Shown here: positions 21,987 to 31,148 of the stretch, one piece after another
How positions within the stretch are numbered: the stretch's first letter is position 1
Layout of the letters: each line of letters opens with the position of its first letter
Assembly: GCA_964019425.1 (NCBI GenBank)
Contig: OZ025790.1
Span: 868,001-932,000 of the forward strand
From: Flectonema sp. DT1601
Lineage: Eukaryota; Euglenozoa; Diplonemea; Diplonemida; Diplonemidae
Length of the DNA stretch: 64,000 bases
Reading direction: 5' to 3'
The notes under the pieces: model-generated
Told to the model about the DNA's origin: nothing
Databases searched by the model: none
What the model saw: the letters and a program-made list of their open reading frames with translations, nothing else
Translations under genes and position numbers: made by a program

Positions 21987-23450
21987 CTAAGCCAAAGATG
22001 TAACTTCACCAACTGAGACGTAAGGTGTTGGACGTGGCGGAACTGCCGGGGACATCGTAGCCAGCGATGTCGGACGTGTTAATGATGTTGGTGGTGCAGG
22101 AGACGGAGCACGATTATTGTTTGCAGCATAAGAAGCTTCTTCTCTCAGTACCTCAACTTCGATATCCCAACTGATACGATTTTCTGAAGGGCTGTAATAG
22201 AAATATTTTCCCAACGATTTATCATAATCCCTAACCCAACGACCACTTGCTAACAATAGCTGAGCAGCAGGAGATTCCCCAGCAGAAGTGCTTCTCAGTA
22301 GTGAAATGTCTTGTGATTCCATTGGAAGTTCTTCTGCAATAACTTCTTCACCCTGATTGAGGTAATAGCTTCTTAACATTGACATCGATTGTTTATTTAA
22401 GGAAACTATTTGATCTGCTCTTGTCTTGTGTTCTTCAATAGCACACATGATTCCCTTATAATCAGGTGTGCCAGTTGATGGATTGGCTGCTAAGTGAAGC
22501 TTCTTCATGTTCTGAACACCTGATTCGACTTTTTCATCTAACTTTTTAATTAATGATTGCTTTTCTTGAATTTCTTGCAAAGCATTTGAAGGTGGTAACT
22601 CAAGCGGTTGAGGCTCTGATCTCGATGGTTCATTTACTATTGACACTACTTGACTTTGAAGTTTTGAATTGTGTTGTCCTAAATCAATTAAAGATTTTGT
22701 TAAAGTATCGATATGAATTTCTCTTTGAGCGAGTCGTTCTTCCAGTTCTGTGATTCTACTTTTTTGAGAATCGATTGTCTGATTTGCCTGATCGAGTTTT
22801 AACTGAATAAAGTTTGCAGGTCTCGCGGGGGATAAGACCTCAGTACCATCCACACCAAAGGCAGCAGATGTCGTCTCAGCTGCAGCAATCTGTTCGTGAT
22901 GTTTAATTACTTTGTCAATATTGCTAACAATGTTTATCATGTTACCTTCATCATGAAAGATTGAAGGCGGTGTTATTGCGTGAGTCATCATTCTTGGAGA
23001 TGTCATTTTCAATGATTGATTTTCTTCTCTTAAACCTCTGATTTGTTCCAATGCTATTTGAAGTTGTTGTTTTATCAGTGTTTGATCTTGTGGGACATCC
23101 CTCGTAATGACTTCTACTACTTCAGTTGGTCTTTCTGGGCTTGCATGCCAGCCATATGGACAGCTCTTACCCTGCGCAGACATGACTCTTTTTTGATTTA
23201 CTGTTCCTCTGTTCAGTGGACTTGGCGATCGCGACATCCCCCCTTGTGAATATTTTGCTTGTAGTCGGACAGCAGTTTCATTTCTGCTGTTTTGACTTTT
23301 CCATCTGTCGAGACTGTCTGTCTTGTCACCCCGATCAGGTAGTAAATTAGGAGGAATTCTACTAAAATCAGTGTCGTCTCTCCCTCCTCGATTTGGCTGT
23401 CTAGAAGCACCAAGGGATCGACGCCTTCTCCTTGATTCTATTCTTGACAT
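21987..23450 (-). CDS. Coiled-coil protein with a C-terminal WW domain
   Basis: The protein has 487 residues. The N-terminus is basic and disordered (RRRRRSLGASRQP). A coiled coil spans about residues 110-340 (for example QQLQIALEQIRGLREENQSLK, then a leucine-heptad region near 215-265). Near residue 405 a WW domain is recognisable (GRWVRDYDKSLGKYFYYS, then NRISWD), with both signature tryptophans and the YFYY core; these domains bind proline-rich ligands. The last 40 residues are themselves Pro-rich. An acceptor (TTTTCACAG, AG at 23493-23494) lies 42 bases upstream of the ATG at 23450. The role is likely scaffolding; the partner is unknown. Confidence 0.7.
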   Translation of the reverse strand: MSRIESRRRRRSLGASRQPNRGGRDDTDFSRIPPNLLPDRGDKTDSLDRWKSQNSRNETAVRLQAKYSQGGMSRSPSPLNRGTVNQKRVMSAQGKSCPYGWHASPERPTEVVEVITRDVPQDQTLIKQQLQIALEQIRGLREENQSLKMTSPRMMTHAITPPSIFHDEGNMINIVSNIDKVIKHHEQIAAAETTSAAFGVDGTEVLSPARPANFIQLKLDQANQTIDSQKSRITELEERLAQREIHIDTLTKSLIDLGQHNSKLQSQVVSIVNEPSRSEPQPLELPPSNALQEIQEKQSLIKKLDEKVESGVQNMKKLHLAANPSTGTPDYKGIMCAIEEHKTRADQIVSLNKQSMSMLRSYYLNQGEEVIAEELPMESQDISLLRSTSAGESPAAQLLLASGRWVRDYDKSLGKYFYYSPSENRISWDIEVEVLREEASYAANNNRAPSPAPPTSLTRPTSLATMSPAVPPRPTPYVSVGEVTSLA

Positions 23451-23705
23451 TGTTTTTTAAGAATTTTTTTTTTCTTTTTAATTATTTGCCTACTGTGAAA
23501 AAAAAAGAACATATCAAACTATTAAAACACAACTATGCAAAAAAAAAAAAACCTGGTAACAGTTACAATTGAGGTAAATTTCACAAAAAGGTCAAAACCA
23601 AAATATAAACAGAATGCAAACAAGAGATGGGGGAAAGGGAAAACTCTAGTGTACTTGAGAATTGAGTGTTGATTTCAATTCATAGTCAAATATGGATTTA
23701 TTCAA

Positions 23706-24698
23706 TCATTTACTTCTCATTGATCTCCGTTGCATCTCAGCTATCGTATTATGCAACTCCTCCTTCGGGAGCAGCTTACAAACTGCTGCTGCCATTGCTT
23801 TAGCTCGTTTGGTTTTTTCTATTTCAGGATCGTTTCTTTCGATTAGTTCCGACATAAAACCAATCGATGAATCCCAACGACAGACACGACGTTTTTGACT
23901 TATAGATGGAGGAATTGGATGTGAATCCACGTACAACGACTCAGGATGTTTTCGCATTACTTCAACATTATGAATTGTGGTACTGTGATGAGGTACACTC
24001 ATCTCTAAGTTAACATGTGGTTGAGTTGTTTGCTGCATACGATCACTACTGTATGGGGTCTGAGAATTGTTTTCTCGATATCCAGTAGGTGTAGTCAGTG
24101 CGACATTGTTATTATTAAATATATCGTCTCTCTGAGAACTAGAATTTAATAAGGTGTCCCTCCCACGTATACTACCAAGATCTGATGGAATAGGTGGAGT
24201 TTTTAAGTTTAAAGCTGAATCTCTTGATGGAGACAACAAAGGTCTCATCACAACAGGTTGTTGTTGTTGTTGTTGTTGTTGCAGCTGCTGTTGTTGTTGC
24301 TGTTGTTGTTGTTGTTGTTGCTGTTGGTGCAGCTGCTGTTGTTGTTGTTGCTGTTGTTGTCGCTGTTGGTCCAGCCGCTGTTGTTGTCGCTGTTGCTGTT
24401 GTTGTTGTTGATGTTGCTGCTGTTGGTGCAGCTGCTGTTGCTGTACTTTATGATCATCAAGTATGTGTGGGACACCAGTTCTGATACACATTTCTCTAAG
24501 CTTGTCGAGTATCGCAGTTACCTTTTCTTTTTCTTTCATCACTACTCTCAGACTTTCCATTTCAGTATCCACTCGTAAACACATAAAACCAGGTTCATAT
24601 CCCACACGAGTCACCCTACTCTGTCTCAACCATATACCATGTTGATCACTAAAGAAAGTAAACCCATCGAGTTCTGATAAGATCGTCAGGATCTGCAT
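23706..24698 (-). CDS. Polyglutamine-rich protein, unknown
   Basis: The 330-residue frame has three parts. Residues 1-85 are well-formed (DGFTFFSDQHGIWLRQSRVT, then a helix MESLRVVMKEKEKVTAIL). Residues about 86-150 are dominated by glutamine with scattered His, Leu and Arg, encoded by a mixture of CAA and CAG codons. The C-terminal 180 residues are polar, ending in a helical segment with IEKTKRAKAMAAAVCKLL. Mixed codons argue for selection on the amino acids rather than simple slippage. Similar Q/H-rich stretches occur in RNA-binding and transcription proteins, but nothing identifies the function. The start is the ATG at 24698. Confidence 0.65.
   Translation of the reverse strand: MQILTILSELDGFTFFSDQHGIWLRQSRVTRVGYEPGFMCLRVDTEMESLRVVMKEKEKVTAILDKLREMCIRTGVPHILDDHKVQQQQLHQQQQHQQQQQQQRQQQRLDQQRQQQQQQQQQLHQQQQQQQQQQQQQQLQQQQQQQQPVVMRPLLSPSRDSALNLKTPPIPSDLGSIRGRDTLLNSSSQRDDIFNNNNVALTTPTGYRENNSQTPYSSDRMQQTTQPHVNLEMSVPHHSTTIHNVEVMRKHPESLYVDSHPIPPSISQKRRVCRWDSSIGFMSELIERNDPEIEKTKRAKAMAAAVCKLLPKEELHNTIAEMQRRSMRSK
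24256..24447. repeat. Imperfect CAG/CAA trinucleotide tract
   Basis: About 190 bases of interrupted triplet repeat (plus-strand TTG/CTG units) lie within the coding region of the polyglutamine protein. The plus-strand frames over it are artefacts. Confidence 0.9.
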
Positions 24699-25209
24699 GT
24701 TTGACAGGTCGTCATTTATTATTTAATCTGATTGTGAAAGAAATACTAATTAGTTCATCGTAGTGGAATAGTCTTGTAAAGAAGGACAAAACTACTTCCT
24801 ATTTTTTTTTTTTTTTTTTTGAAAGGACAAAAAAAAACAAAAAAAAAAAAAGGAAACAACAACAAAAAACGTAAAACTCTAAATCCAAAGATCATAACAA
24901 AATGGTTTTGTTTGTTTGTTTTTTTTTTTTTTTTTTTTCCTAAGGTTAAAGAAAAAATTCCCAATTTGAAGGTTTCTACTACTCAGCAGTCAGTGCCCAA
25001 TAACACAACTGGTGTTCAACTGTTCTTCCCATCTGGATGGGAAGGCAGAGAGTTTTCGGAATACAATACAACGGTGTTCTCAGGAAATAGTTGATAACTA
25101 ACTAAGATGGCAGATTTGGAACCCAATGAGGGATTGTTCTTGTCTGCCGCAAAAAATAATAATTACTTATGTAGTGTAAGTGTAATCAGTATGTCGTTTT
25201 TATGTTTAG
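24699..25209. other. Spacer with T and A runs
   Basis: T runs lie at 24801-24820 and 24919-24938. A plus-strand frame (24819-25094) has some protein-like sequence at its end, but it starts in homopolymer and lies opposite to all other genes, so I do not call it. Confidence 0.45.
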
Positions 25210-26145
25210 TTAGTCATGAGAGAAGAAACTACTGCTGTCGCTGGATGAGTCGCTGGAATCGGTCGTGTCGTAGTCGATAGTGTCATCGCTAGTAATCCCG
25301 GAACCGTCACCAACTATCAGTCCTAATCGTTCTCTGAGAATCCAACGAAATCTTCTAAGTAGAGTCTTTCCTTCTGATATTGTTATAGGTAGACTTAATC
25401 CTAATCCACAAAGCATTACCTCAACAGCCTGTTGCGAGAATGTAATATTATCTGCTATGTCAAGTGCTGGTGTTTCGGTTGGGAAATCCGTCGCAACCGC
25501 CCATAAGTTTTCCAAAACAAAACCCCAATTTGAATGTCTAGTTATATACATGGTAGGAAGCCAACCAATCCTCAAGAATGAACCTTGCTTTTTAATTGTA
25601 TATTGCAAGCGAGAGTTTGATATTGTCGGAACCCAGTCAACAAGTCTCCAAGTCATAGGCCTTCCATCGATGTCACACTTTAATCGTTTTCCACAACTTG
25701 CTATTTCGTAGACCATTCCGTCAGATCCTATTTCTCTGACTTGAACAGACTCACAGGCATTGTCGTTTGATTGGTGTCTACAGCTGCAGTGTTTTTTTTT
25801 AAAATACCACCTCGATCTCATTATTTGATCTTCCGTTATGTATGTTTGCCGTTGATACTTAATCGCTTCTCTCATCGCAGATTTTCCCTTCCTGCTAGAG
25901 ATATGCGTGTGTATAATGTCTGGGATGTTAACTTTTCCCTGGAGTATTTTTTTACAACGAATCTCCCAGGTGCTGTTATCATCTAGTATGTTTTTAATAT
26001 CCCTCGATGACCTGATAGCTGTTGCTATGTCTCCCAAGGATAAATAAAACTGTATGGTTATCATTATATCTGGATACAACAACAAACTTCTCAACTCTGA
26101 AGTAAAAGCATCACTTGGTTGCTTTCTTTTTCGCCTTCGTATCAT
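25210..26145 (-). CDS. F-box-like protein
   Basis: The product has 311 residues from the ATG at 26145 (MIRRRKRKQ). Near residues 20-65 is a stretch with the spacing of an F box (LLLYPDIMITIQFYLSLGDI, then a Ser/Asp loop, then NSTWEIRCKKIL). An F box would link a substrate to SCF ubiquitin ligase through Skp1. A short Cys/His cluster follows (KKHCSCRH). The rest is unassigned until an acidic, Ser-rich tail (DYDTTDSSDSSSDSSS) that looks like a phosphorylation target. The F-box reading rests on pattern alone. There are no membrane segments. Confidence 0.5.
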   Translation of the reverse strand: MIRRRKRKQPSDAFTSELRSLLLYPDIMITIQFYLSLGDIATAIRSSRDIKNILDDNSTWEIRCKKILQGKVNIPDIIHTHISSRKGKSAMREAIKYQRQTYITEDQIMRSRWYFKKKHCSCRHQSNDNACESVQVREIGSDGMVYEIASCGKRLKCDIDGRPMTWRLVDWVPTISNSRLQYTIKKQGSFLRIGWLPTMYITRHSNWGFVLENLWAVATDFPTETPALDIADNITFSQQAVEVMLCGLGLSLPITISEGKTLLRRFRWILRERLGLIVGDGSGITSDDTIDYDTTDSSDSSSDSSSFFSHD

Positions 26146-26445
26146 AATTACAAACGTAAGCACCTGTAATGGTAATGTATTAGAATTAGATTTAATTCCT
26201 AATGAGGAGATGACACCATCATAATACTGCGGTAGTAATAATTAAATGACCCGAGTAAACGCTCCACGTCCAATATATTTAAACCAATTATCGCTATTTA
26301 TATTATAGTAAAAAAAAAAAAAAAAAAAAAAAGAATCTGATGAGATTAAAAATAATATTATTTTATAAAAAATATAAAAGAAAATTACGATAAGACAGAA
26401 CAATCTGAAAACAGGTTAGGATAGAAGTAATAGATGAGTTCTGGT

Positions 26446-27264
26446 TCACTTTCCAAATCTTCCGAAGTTTGAGGCGCTGAGATTCATGATTATATTGCCA
26501 GAGATCCCTAAGACGACACTGAAAACCATACCTGGCCATCGATATCGTTGGTGACGTGCAGATCGTGGGATGAGTAAATATATGACTGACATGACTCCAA
26601 AAAAGAATCCCAACAACAGACAAAAAAACATTTCTTTTTGAGCGAATTCAGCAACAGGAACATCAGAGTTACCTTGATCAATATCAACAGTGATACTGCT
26701 ACTAGTCACTGCTGACCTAACAGAAGGAGGTAGGACTGGTTGAGGTGGTGGACTTGGTATTGGTTGAGGATCGTGTTGATTCTCTAGCCACTCCTCTTCT
26801 AAATTTAACATTTCAGTTGTTGATAAATCTGATCTTCTGAACTGCTGTCTCATATTACTGATGTCTGTTTCCCCAAACCCCATCTCTCTTAACCTATCAA
26901 ATCCTCTATAAACTGGTTGTTCTTCTACTGTCGATGACGTTTCTCTTACCAAAGGCGTAACAAGACAGTGAACCACTTCTCCCTCAACTAACTTTGCTAA
27001 AATTTGGTCTGTAAGATGTTGTCCTCTGCATATCAGAGTAATTTGTGTTTTTACTTCACATTTCTTTAACTCATTCATGATGATTAAAATATCTTTTGAT
27101 CTCAAAATCTCTCGTTTGAGGAGGTCAGTTGAGGAGATAGAATCAGTTCGTTGGATCATAATCATCATCTCTTCTCTCATTGAATCCCATATCGTTGGAG
27201 CAATAACAGACTTTGCTTCCCGAAGTCCATTAAAGTGGACGCGGACTCCGACATCTAACGACAT
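26446..27264 (-). CDS. Dsc3-like subunit of a Golgi/ER membrane ubiquitin ligase
   Basis: The product has 272 residues from the ATG at 27264, which lies one base behind a strong acceptor (CTCTTTCAG). The N-terminus looks ubiquitin-like, with VKTQITLICRGQHLTDQIL in the position of the DUF2407 ubiquitin-like fold. The centre matches the DUF2407 C-terminal signature seen in Dsc3: RGFDRLREMGFGETDISNMR, then QQFRR, then NLEEEWLE. Two membrane spans near the C-terminus (FFCLLLGFFFGVMSVIYLL and MVFSVVLGISGNIIM) agree with the family. In fungi the Dsc complex ubiquitinates membrane proteins, including SREBP, for cleavage or sorting. Partner subunits are not visible here. Confidence 0.7.
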   Translation of the reverse strand: MSLDVGVRVHFNGLREAKSVIAPTIWDSMREEMMIMIQRTDSISSTDLLKREILRSKDILIIMNELKKCEVKTQITLICRGQHLTDQILAKLVEGEVVHCLVTPLVRETSSTVEEQPVYRGFDRLREMGFGETDISNMRQQFRRSDLSTTEMLNLEEEWLENQHDPQPIPSPPPQPVLPPSVRSAVTSSSITVDIDQGNSDVPVAEFAQKEMFFCLLLGFFFGVMSVIYLLIPRSARHQRYRWPGMVFSVVLGISGNIIMNLSASNFGRFGK

Positions 27265-27265
27265 A

Positions 27266-27268
27266 CTG
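27266..27268 (-). promoter_or_regulatory. Trans-splice acceptor of the Dsc3-like gene
   Basis: TTTCTCTTTCAG is followed by one base and then the ATG. It fixes the start, leaving almost no gene-encoded leader. Confidence 0.7.
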
Positions 27269-27355
27269 AAAGAGAAACATGTAACTTTATATATTAAAAA
27301 AAAACCTAAAGTACGAAATTTAAAACGCGTTGATATAAAAGCATTTGGATTATTC

Positions 27356-28951
27356 TCAAGCATGTAATAGCGGTAAATTTTGAGAGGGAGAATTCCTCTT
27401 TTGCTCTTCAAGAAATAAAATATAGTCCAACGGATCTACTCTGACAAGTGCCGTGAATGGAATCATTGCGGGTGGTAATGGCAGACCAGTTAAGTTACGT
27501 CGAATGGTGTCACGTAGCTGTCTGTTGTTATTAAAGCAAACATTGCTGTGGAATAGGACGTCAAGAGAAAGTTGAATAGAAGAACTGTAAGTATTTGTCT
27601 TACGGCTGCTATCAGCAAGAGATATCGTTCCTTTTATTATTATCGACGGCATCAGTGTTGGGACGTCAGATTGGGTTACTGCTCTACTTGGGTCAGCAGG
27701 CCTGAATAATACATCATCATCTTGTCCAGGGGGAGTTAACGTTTCTTTGATAATGGTGTCGCCACCATCAACTCCGTACTGAAGTTGTTCGATTGTAGGT
27801 GGTTTCATACTTTGTGGTTTTGTGATAGCAGCCGGTTCGATTCCCTCATGTAGTTTACGAGTTAGTTTTGTAAAATACTTCGCCCATTCTTCTCGACGAC
27901 GGAGAACTTTTTTTTGATAGTCACCAGGAGCTCCTTTATCAAAATCAACTTGCAGTAATTCAACAACATAGTTACGAAGTGGTGATGACAACTGTTGAAA
28001 AGATCTCGCATTATGAATTGACACCATATCCTCAGGGCTGTCATCAATACCATAAGACCAACAACTATAAGCAGAGTCTGTATCATCTTGTGGTAGATCT
28101 CCTTCTATTCCTTTACTTTCCTTAATGTCGTTCATCATCTCACTTAGCTGAACAGCTCCTTGAACTGCTTCATCAATATGAGCATTTGGTCCGTTCATTT
28201 TCATGAAGCGTTCTTGCATTGGAAATTCATCAAATATTTCATAAATTGGATAAATACTCTTTCCATAGAATGATCTGATCTCTGAACGTGTTGCTCCGTC
28301 TGGAGGACATTGCAAGTCGTTTTGATTACTCAGATGAATTGAACATTTACCATCAGCAGTCCCGTGTCGTAAGCAAACATGTTTACCGTCTTCACTGAAT
28401 ATGGTGTGACCGCATGGTTTGTTTCTTAGTAGCGCTGTGAGCCATATTCTTTCTGAAGGTTGGATGTTTAGTCTTGCGAATAATTTTATTCGTTCAGGTC
28501 CTGATAAGTCTCTTAAGGTGTCGTATGATATTCCGTTGTTATCAAGCTGATCAAAAAGTTTTTCTATTCGTTTTCCACCTTGAAGTCTTTTGTTGTCGAC
28601 ACCACATCCGGAATGCTCTAAGTTCCAAAACATCAATCGCAATGACGCTCGGGAATCTGTTCCAGTTTTCCTAACTAAATATTGCTGAGAATGTTTTTTT
28701 GGATTATATGATATTATGTCTTTATCTACTCCTCCTTGTTTTATTTTCATCATCGAGTAAGTTCCTGAGAATTCATTAAATCCTTTAATTAAATCATCTT
28801 CTTTACTTTTATTATTTTTAATAAATGTAGGATTGCTATCAACAATAGCATTGGCAATTGGTGAATTAACAATCGTGTCTTTTGTTGTTTTACGAGGATT
28901 GAATACGACGCCTTTTCGTTTTTTTATATTCTTAAATTTAAGTTTTTTCAT
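27356..28951 (-). CDS. Unknown protein with a Cys/His cluster
   Basis: The 531-residue frame has a very basic N-terminus (KKLKFKNIKKRKG) that could be a nuclear or nucleolar signal. A polar middle region carries a Cys/His cluster near residue 180-205 (KPCGHTIFSEDGKHVCLRHG, then KCSIHLS) that may bind zinc. A mostly helical part and a C-terminal region with beta character (SIIIKGTISLADSS) follow. There is no signal peptide or membrane span. Only 91 bases separate its stop from the ATG of the Dsc3-like gene downstream. The family is not recognised. Confidence 0.65.
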   Translation of the reverse strand: MKKLKFKNIKKRKGVVFNPRKTTKDTIVNSPIANAIVDSNPTFIKNNKSKEDDLIKGFNEFSGTYSMMKIKQGGVDKDIISYNPKKHSQQYLVRKTGTDSRASLRLMFWNLEHSGCGVDNKRLQGGKRIEKLFDQLDNNGISYDTLRDLSGPERIKLFARLNIQPSERIWLTALLRNKPCGHTIFSEDGKHVCLRHGTADGKCSIHLSNQNDLQCPPDGATRSEIRSFYGKSIYPIYEIFDEFPMQERFMKMNGPNAHIDEAVQGAVQLSEMMNDIKESKGIEGDLPQDDTDSAYSCWSYGIDDSPEDMVSIHNARSFQQLSSPLRNYVVELLQVDFDKGAPGDYQKKVLRRREEWAKYFTKLTRKLHEGIEPAAITKPQSMKPPTIEQLQYGVDGGDTIIKETLTPPGQDDDVLFRPADPSRAVTQSDVPTLMPSIIIKGTISLADSSRKTNTYSSSIQLSLDVLFHSNVCFNNNRQLRDTIRRNLTGLPLPPAMIPFTALVRVDPLDYILFLEEQKRNSPSQNLPLLHA

Positions 28952-29086
28952 ATTTTTTTTTTTTTATTTTTTTTATACAAAAAGGGGTGTCTGTAAAAAA
29001 AAAAATAAATAAATAAATAAAATTTGCAATAATAGGGATTGTTACTAAATATATAACGACAAAGTGTAAATATGGGTAAACCTACA

Positions 29087-30559
29087 TCAGACTGCAGGGG
29101 GTGGTTCTGCTTCAATCATACAAGTTACGTCATCATTAAGTAGTTGCAGCCTTCCATCTTTGAAATCTGATACAGTGATGTCCATTCTGTTCAGACTCTC
29201 TCCGTCTTGAAGAAATATTATATACGCTGAGGAGCTCTCAAGAACAGTTGCCCATGAAATAGAATCAAGCGATTTAATAAAATCAACCCATTGACTAGCA
29301 GTTGTGTGATAGTCTGCTAAGACTGAATGATGAATAGACATCGTAAGAGCAGCGTCATACATGTGTTTTAAACAATTTATATATTTCGGAGGAGTTGTTT
29401 CCGGTGGTGGAATCACTATTGCTCGTTCTCTTTTTACAGCTCCTTCCCGACCAGCACTGTAGGCTATCCGAAAGAGCATTTCAAAAAACAATAACTCACC
29501 TTTCTCCTTCGTAGATTGCGTTACACGTTCGCAATGTTTCACTGCGTCTGCTGTTACACCAAAAAGTGGTGGTTTATGACGAACAAGCCATGGAATTACT
29601 GATTTATAAACTTGCTTAAATAAGAATGCAAAAACTTTTTCCTCTTTGGTATACTTAACGGGAGGATACGAATTTAAGTGTCCGGTATCACTCACAACAC
29701 ACTCAACGAATCTACTTGATACCAAATGTCTTAAAGAACATCCAATATGACCCAAGTGAGTACCAATAGAAGGCTCTCCGCTGAATATAAACTTAGCACC
29801 GGAGTCACGAGCATGCAGGAACCCAATACTTAACAATGACTTGTTCTCTGTTGTTGTTTTATTTAATAACAAAAACTGAATATTTTCACTTGCTGAAAGC
29901 TTTTCTGTTATGCTATTTTGAGCGGCACGACCACACCAATTATCAGGTGAAGAATCAACATATGTGAGCTTCCAGTTGATTTGAGTGTTACGAAAAAGCC
30001 ACTGCAACTGTCTGAGCTGAGCAGTAATGAGTGATTCTCCCTTAGCATGCTCTTCTACTCTGAGAAACTTTGCGGCGACGTATTCACCTTCCAGTGGGAT
30101 GATGACTTCAATTACTGTTGTTGTATTATTAAGATCGTCTGTTAAAACATAATATCTACTTAAGGCTAAGTAGATAATTAATTGAACCAACGGAGGTGAG
30201 TTATTCAAATTTAATAATTGTTTTTGTAGTTCATCTTCCGTACATATTTCAGCTAACAGATCAGCTCCAGAATGAGCTATTCTATTCCATTCCTCACTCC
30301 TGCAATCAGCTGTAGACGGAATTGATATTTTCAACGTGTTGATTAAGAACGTTGAATCAACTTTCCTACTCGTTAGTATGAAATGTTGTAATGAATTGCT
30401 GTTTAGTACGATGCCTTGATCCCTACTTAGTAGTCCACTAAGCATTCTTGCTGGGTTTGAACTATTAACTAACTGTTGCATCTCTGCACAATAACTAAGC
30501 AAGAATAATAATCCTGATGACTGAAGGAATTCTCTTCTGTTTTCCTGAGTCTTTTGCAT
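29087..30559 (-). CDS. Unknown globular protein
   Basis: The product has 490 residues from the ATG at 30559 (MQKTQENRREF). An acceptor (CCCCCCTCAG, AG at 30574-30575) lies 14 bases upstream. The frame remains open further up only through leader sequence. The composition is that of a soluble folded protein with alternating helices and strands (LLFLLSYCAEMQQLV; VIEVIIPLEGEYVAAKFLRV; SGAKFIFSGEPSIG; ELLFFEMLFRIAYSAG). There is no signal peptide, clear membrane span or motif that I can assign. It is probably a lineage-specific or strongly diverged protein. Confidence 0.65.
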   Translation of the reverse strand: MQKTQENRREFLQSSGLLFLLSYCAEMQQLVNSSNPARMLSGLLSRDQGIVLNSNSLQHFILTSRKVDSTFLINTLKISIPSTADCRSEEWNRIAHSGADLLAEICTEDELQKQLLNLNNSPPLVQLIIYLALSRYYVLTDDLNNTTTVIEVIIPLEGEYVAAKFLRVEEHAKGESLITAQLRQLQWLFRNTQINWKLTYVDSSPDNWCGRAAQNSITEKLSASENIQFLLLNKTTTENKSLLSIGFLHARDSGAKFIFSGEPSIGTHLGHIGCSLRHLVSSRFVECVVSDTGHLNSYPPVKYTKEEKVFAFLFKQVYKSVIPWLVRHKPPLFGVTADAVKHCERVTQSTKEKGELLFFEMLFRIAYSAGREGAVKRERAIVIPPPETTPPKYINCLKHMYDAALTMSIHHSVLADYHTTASQWVDFIKSLDSISWATVLESSSAYIIFLQDGESLNRMDITVSDFKDGRLQLLNDDVTCMIEAEPPPAV

Positions 30560-31148
30560 TGCAACATCAAAATCTGAGGGGGGAAATTTTAAAAAAAAAA
30601 AATAACTCTCCTTCACAAAAAACTATTACCTTAAGTTACAACAAACGACAATGGCAGCTTCAAAGCTGCTCAGTAGTTTTTTTTTTTTTTTTTTTTTTTA
30701 AACATCGAGCGCTCTATAAAGTTTTTTTTTTTTTTTAAACGAAATAACCAGGGGGTTAAGATTGATATTAAAATTATATCTTGGTGGAGGGGCGAGGGGT
30801 GGGAGGGAACAATCTAGAAACAATAAATGGGGAAGGAGGGAAATAGCTCTTGGGAAGCTCTCCGTCATCTAATATAAAATACAAAAACCCAGTTGCCGGA
30901 TTGGCTCACTGAGCGTGTCAAAAAGATAGATACAAATATTATTTGAAGGGAAAAAAAAAAGGTGTCCCCAGAATCGAACCTGCGCATTAATTATCCTACG
31001 TTGCGGAAATTGGAAAAAAAGAGACTAAAGACATAAAAAAGCCCACGTTGAATGCGTCAACGCATTATAAGCCACTGACGCAGAAGAAAACAAAAACAAA
31101 AACAAAAACAAAAAAAAATTCCAGAATTCAACAGTAAAAAGAATAACA
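30560..31148. other. Spacer with tRNA-like fragments
   Basis: T runs lie at 30678-30699 and 30722-30736. On the plus strand 30895-30917 resembles a tRNA 5' half with a D arm (GCCGGATTGGCTCACTGAGC). On the minus strand 30971-30980 reads GGTTCGATTC inside a T-arm-like context. The two lie on opposite strands and do not fold into one tRNA. They may be relics of tRNA genes or tRNA-derived repeats. Confidence 0.35.

Noticed and set aside
24154-24578. Plus-strand frames rich in Cys, Val or Leu
   Set aside because: They are other frames of the CAG/CAA tract in the polyglutamine gene.
24819-25094. Plus-strand protein ending FPSGWEGREFSEYN
   Set aside because: It starts inside homopolymer, lies opposite to every other gene, and has no acceptor or partner features.
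26146-26163. Upstream GTG start for the F-box-like gene
   Set aside because: The ATG at 26145 is six codons further in. Nuclear eukaryotic genes rarely use GTG.
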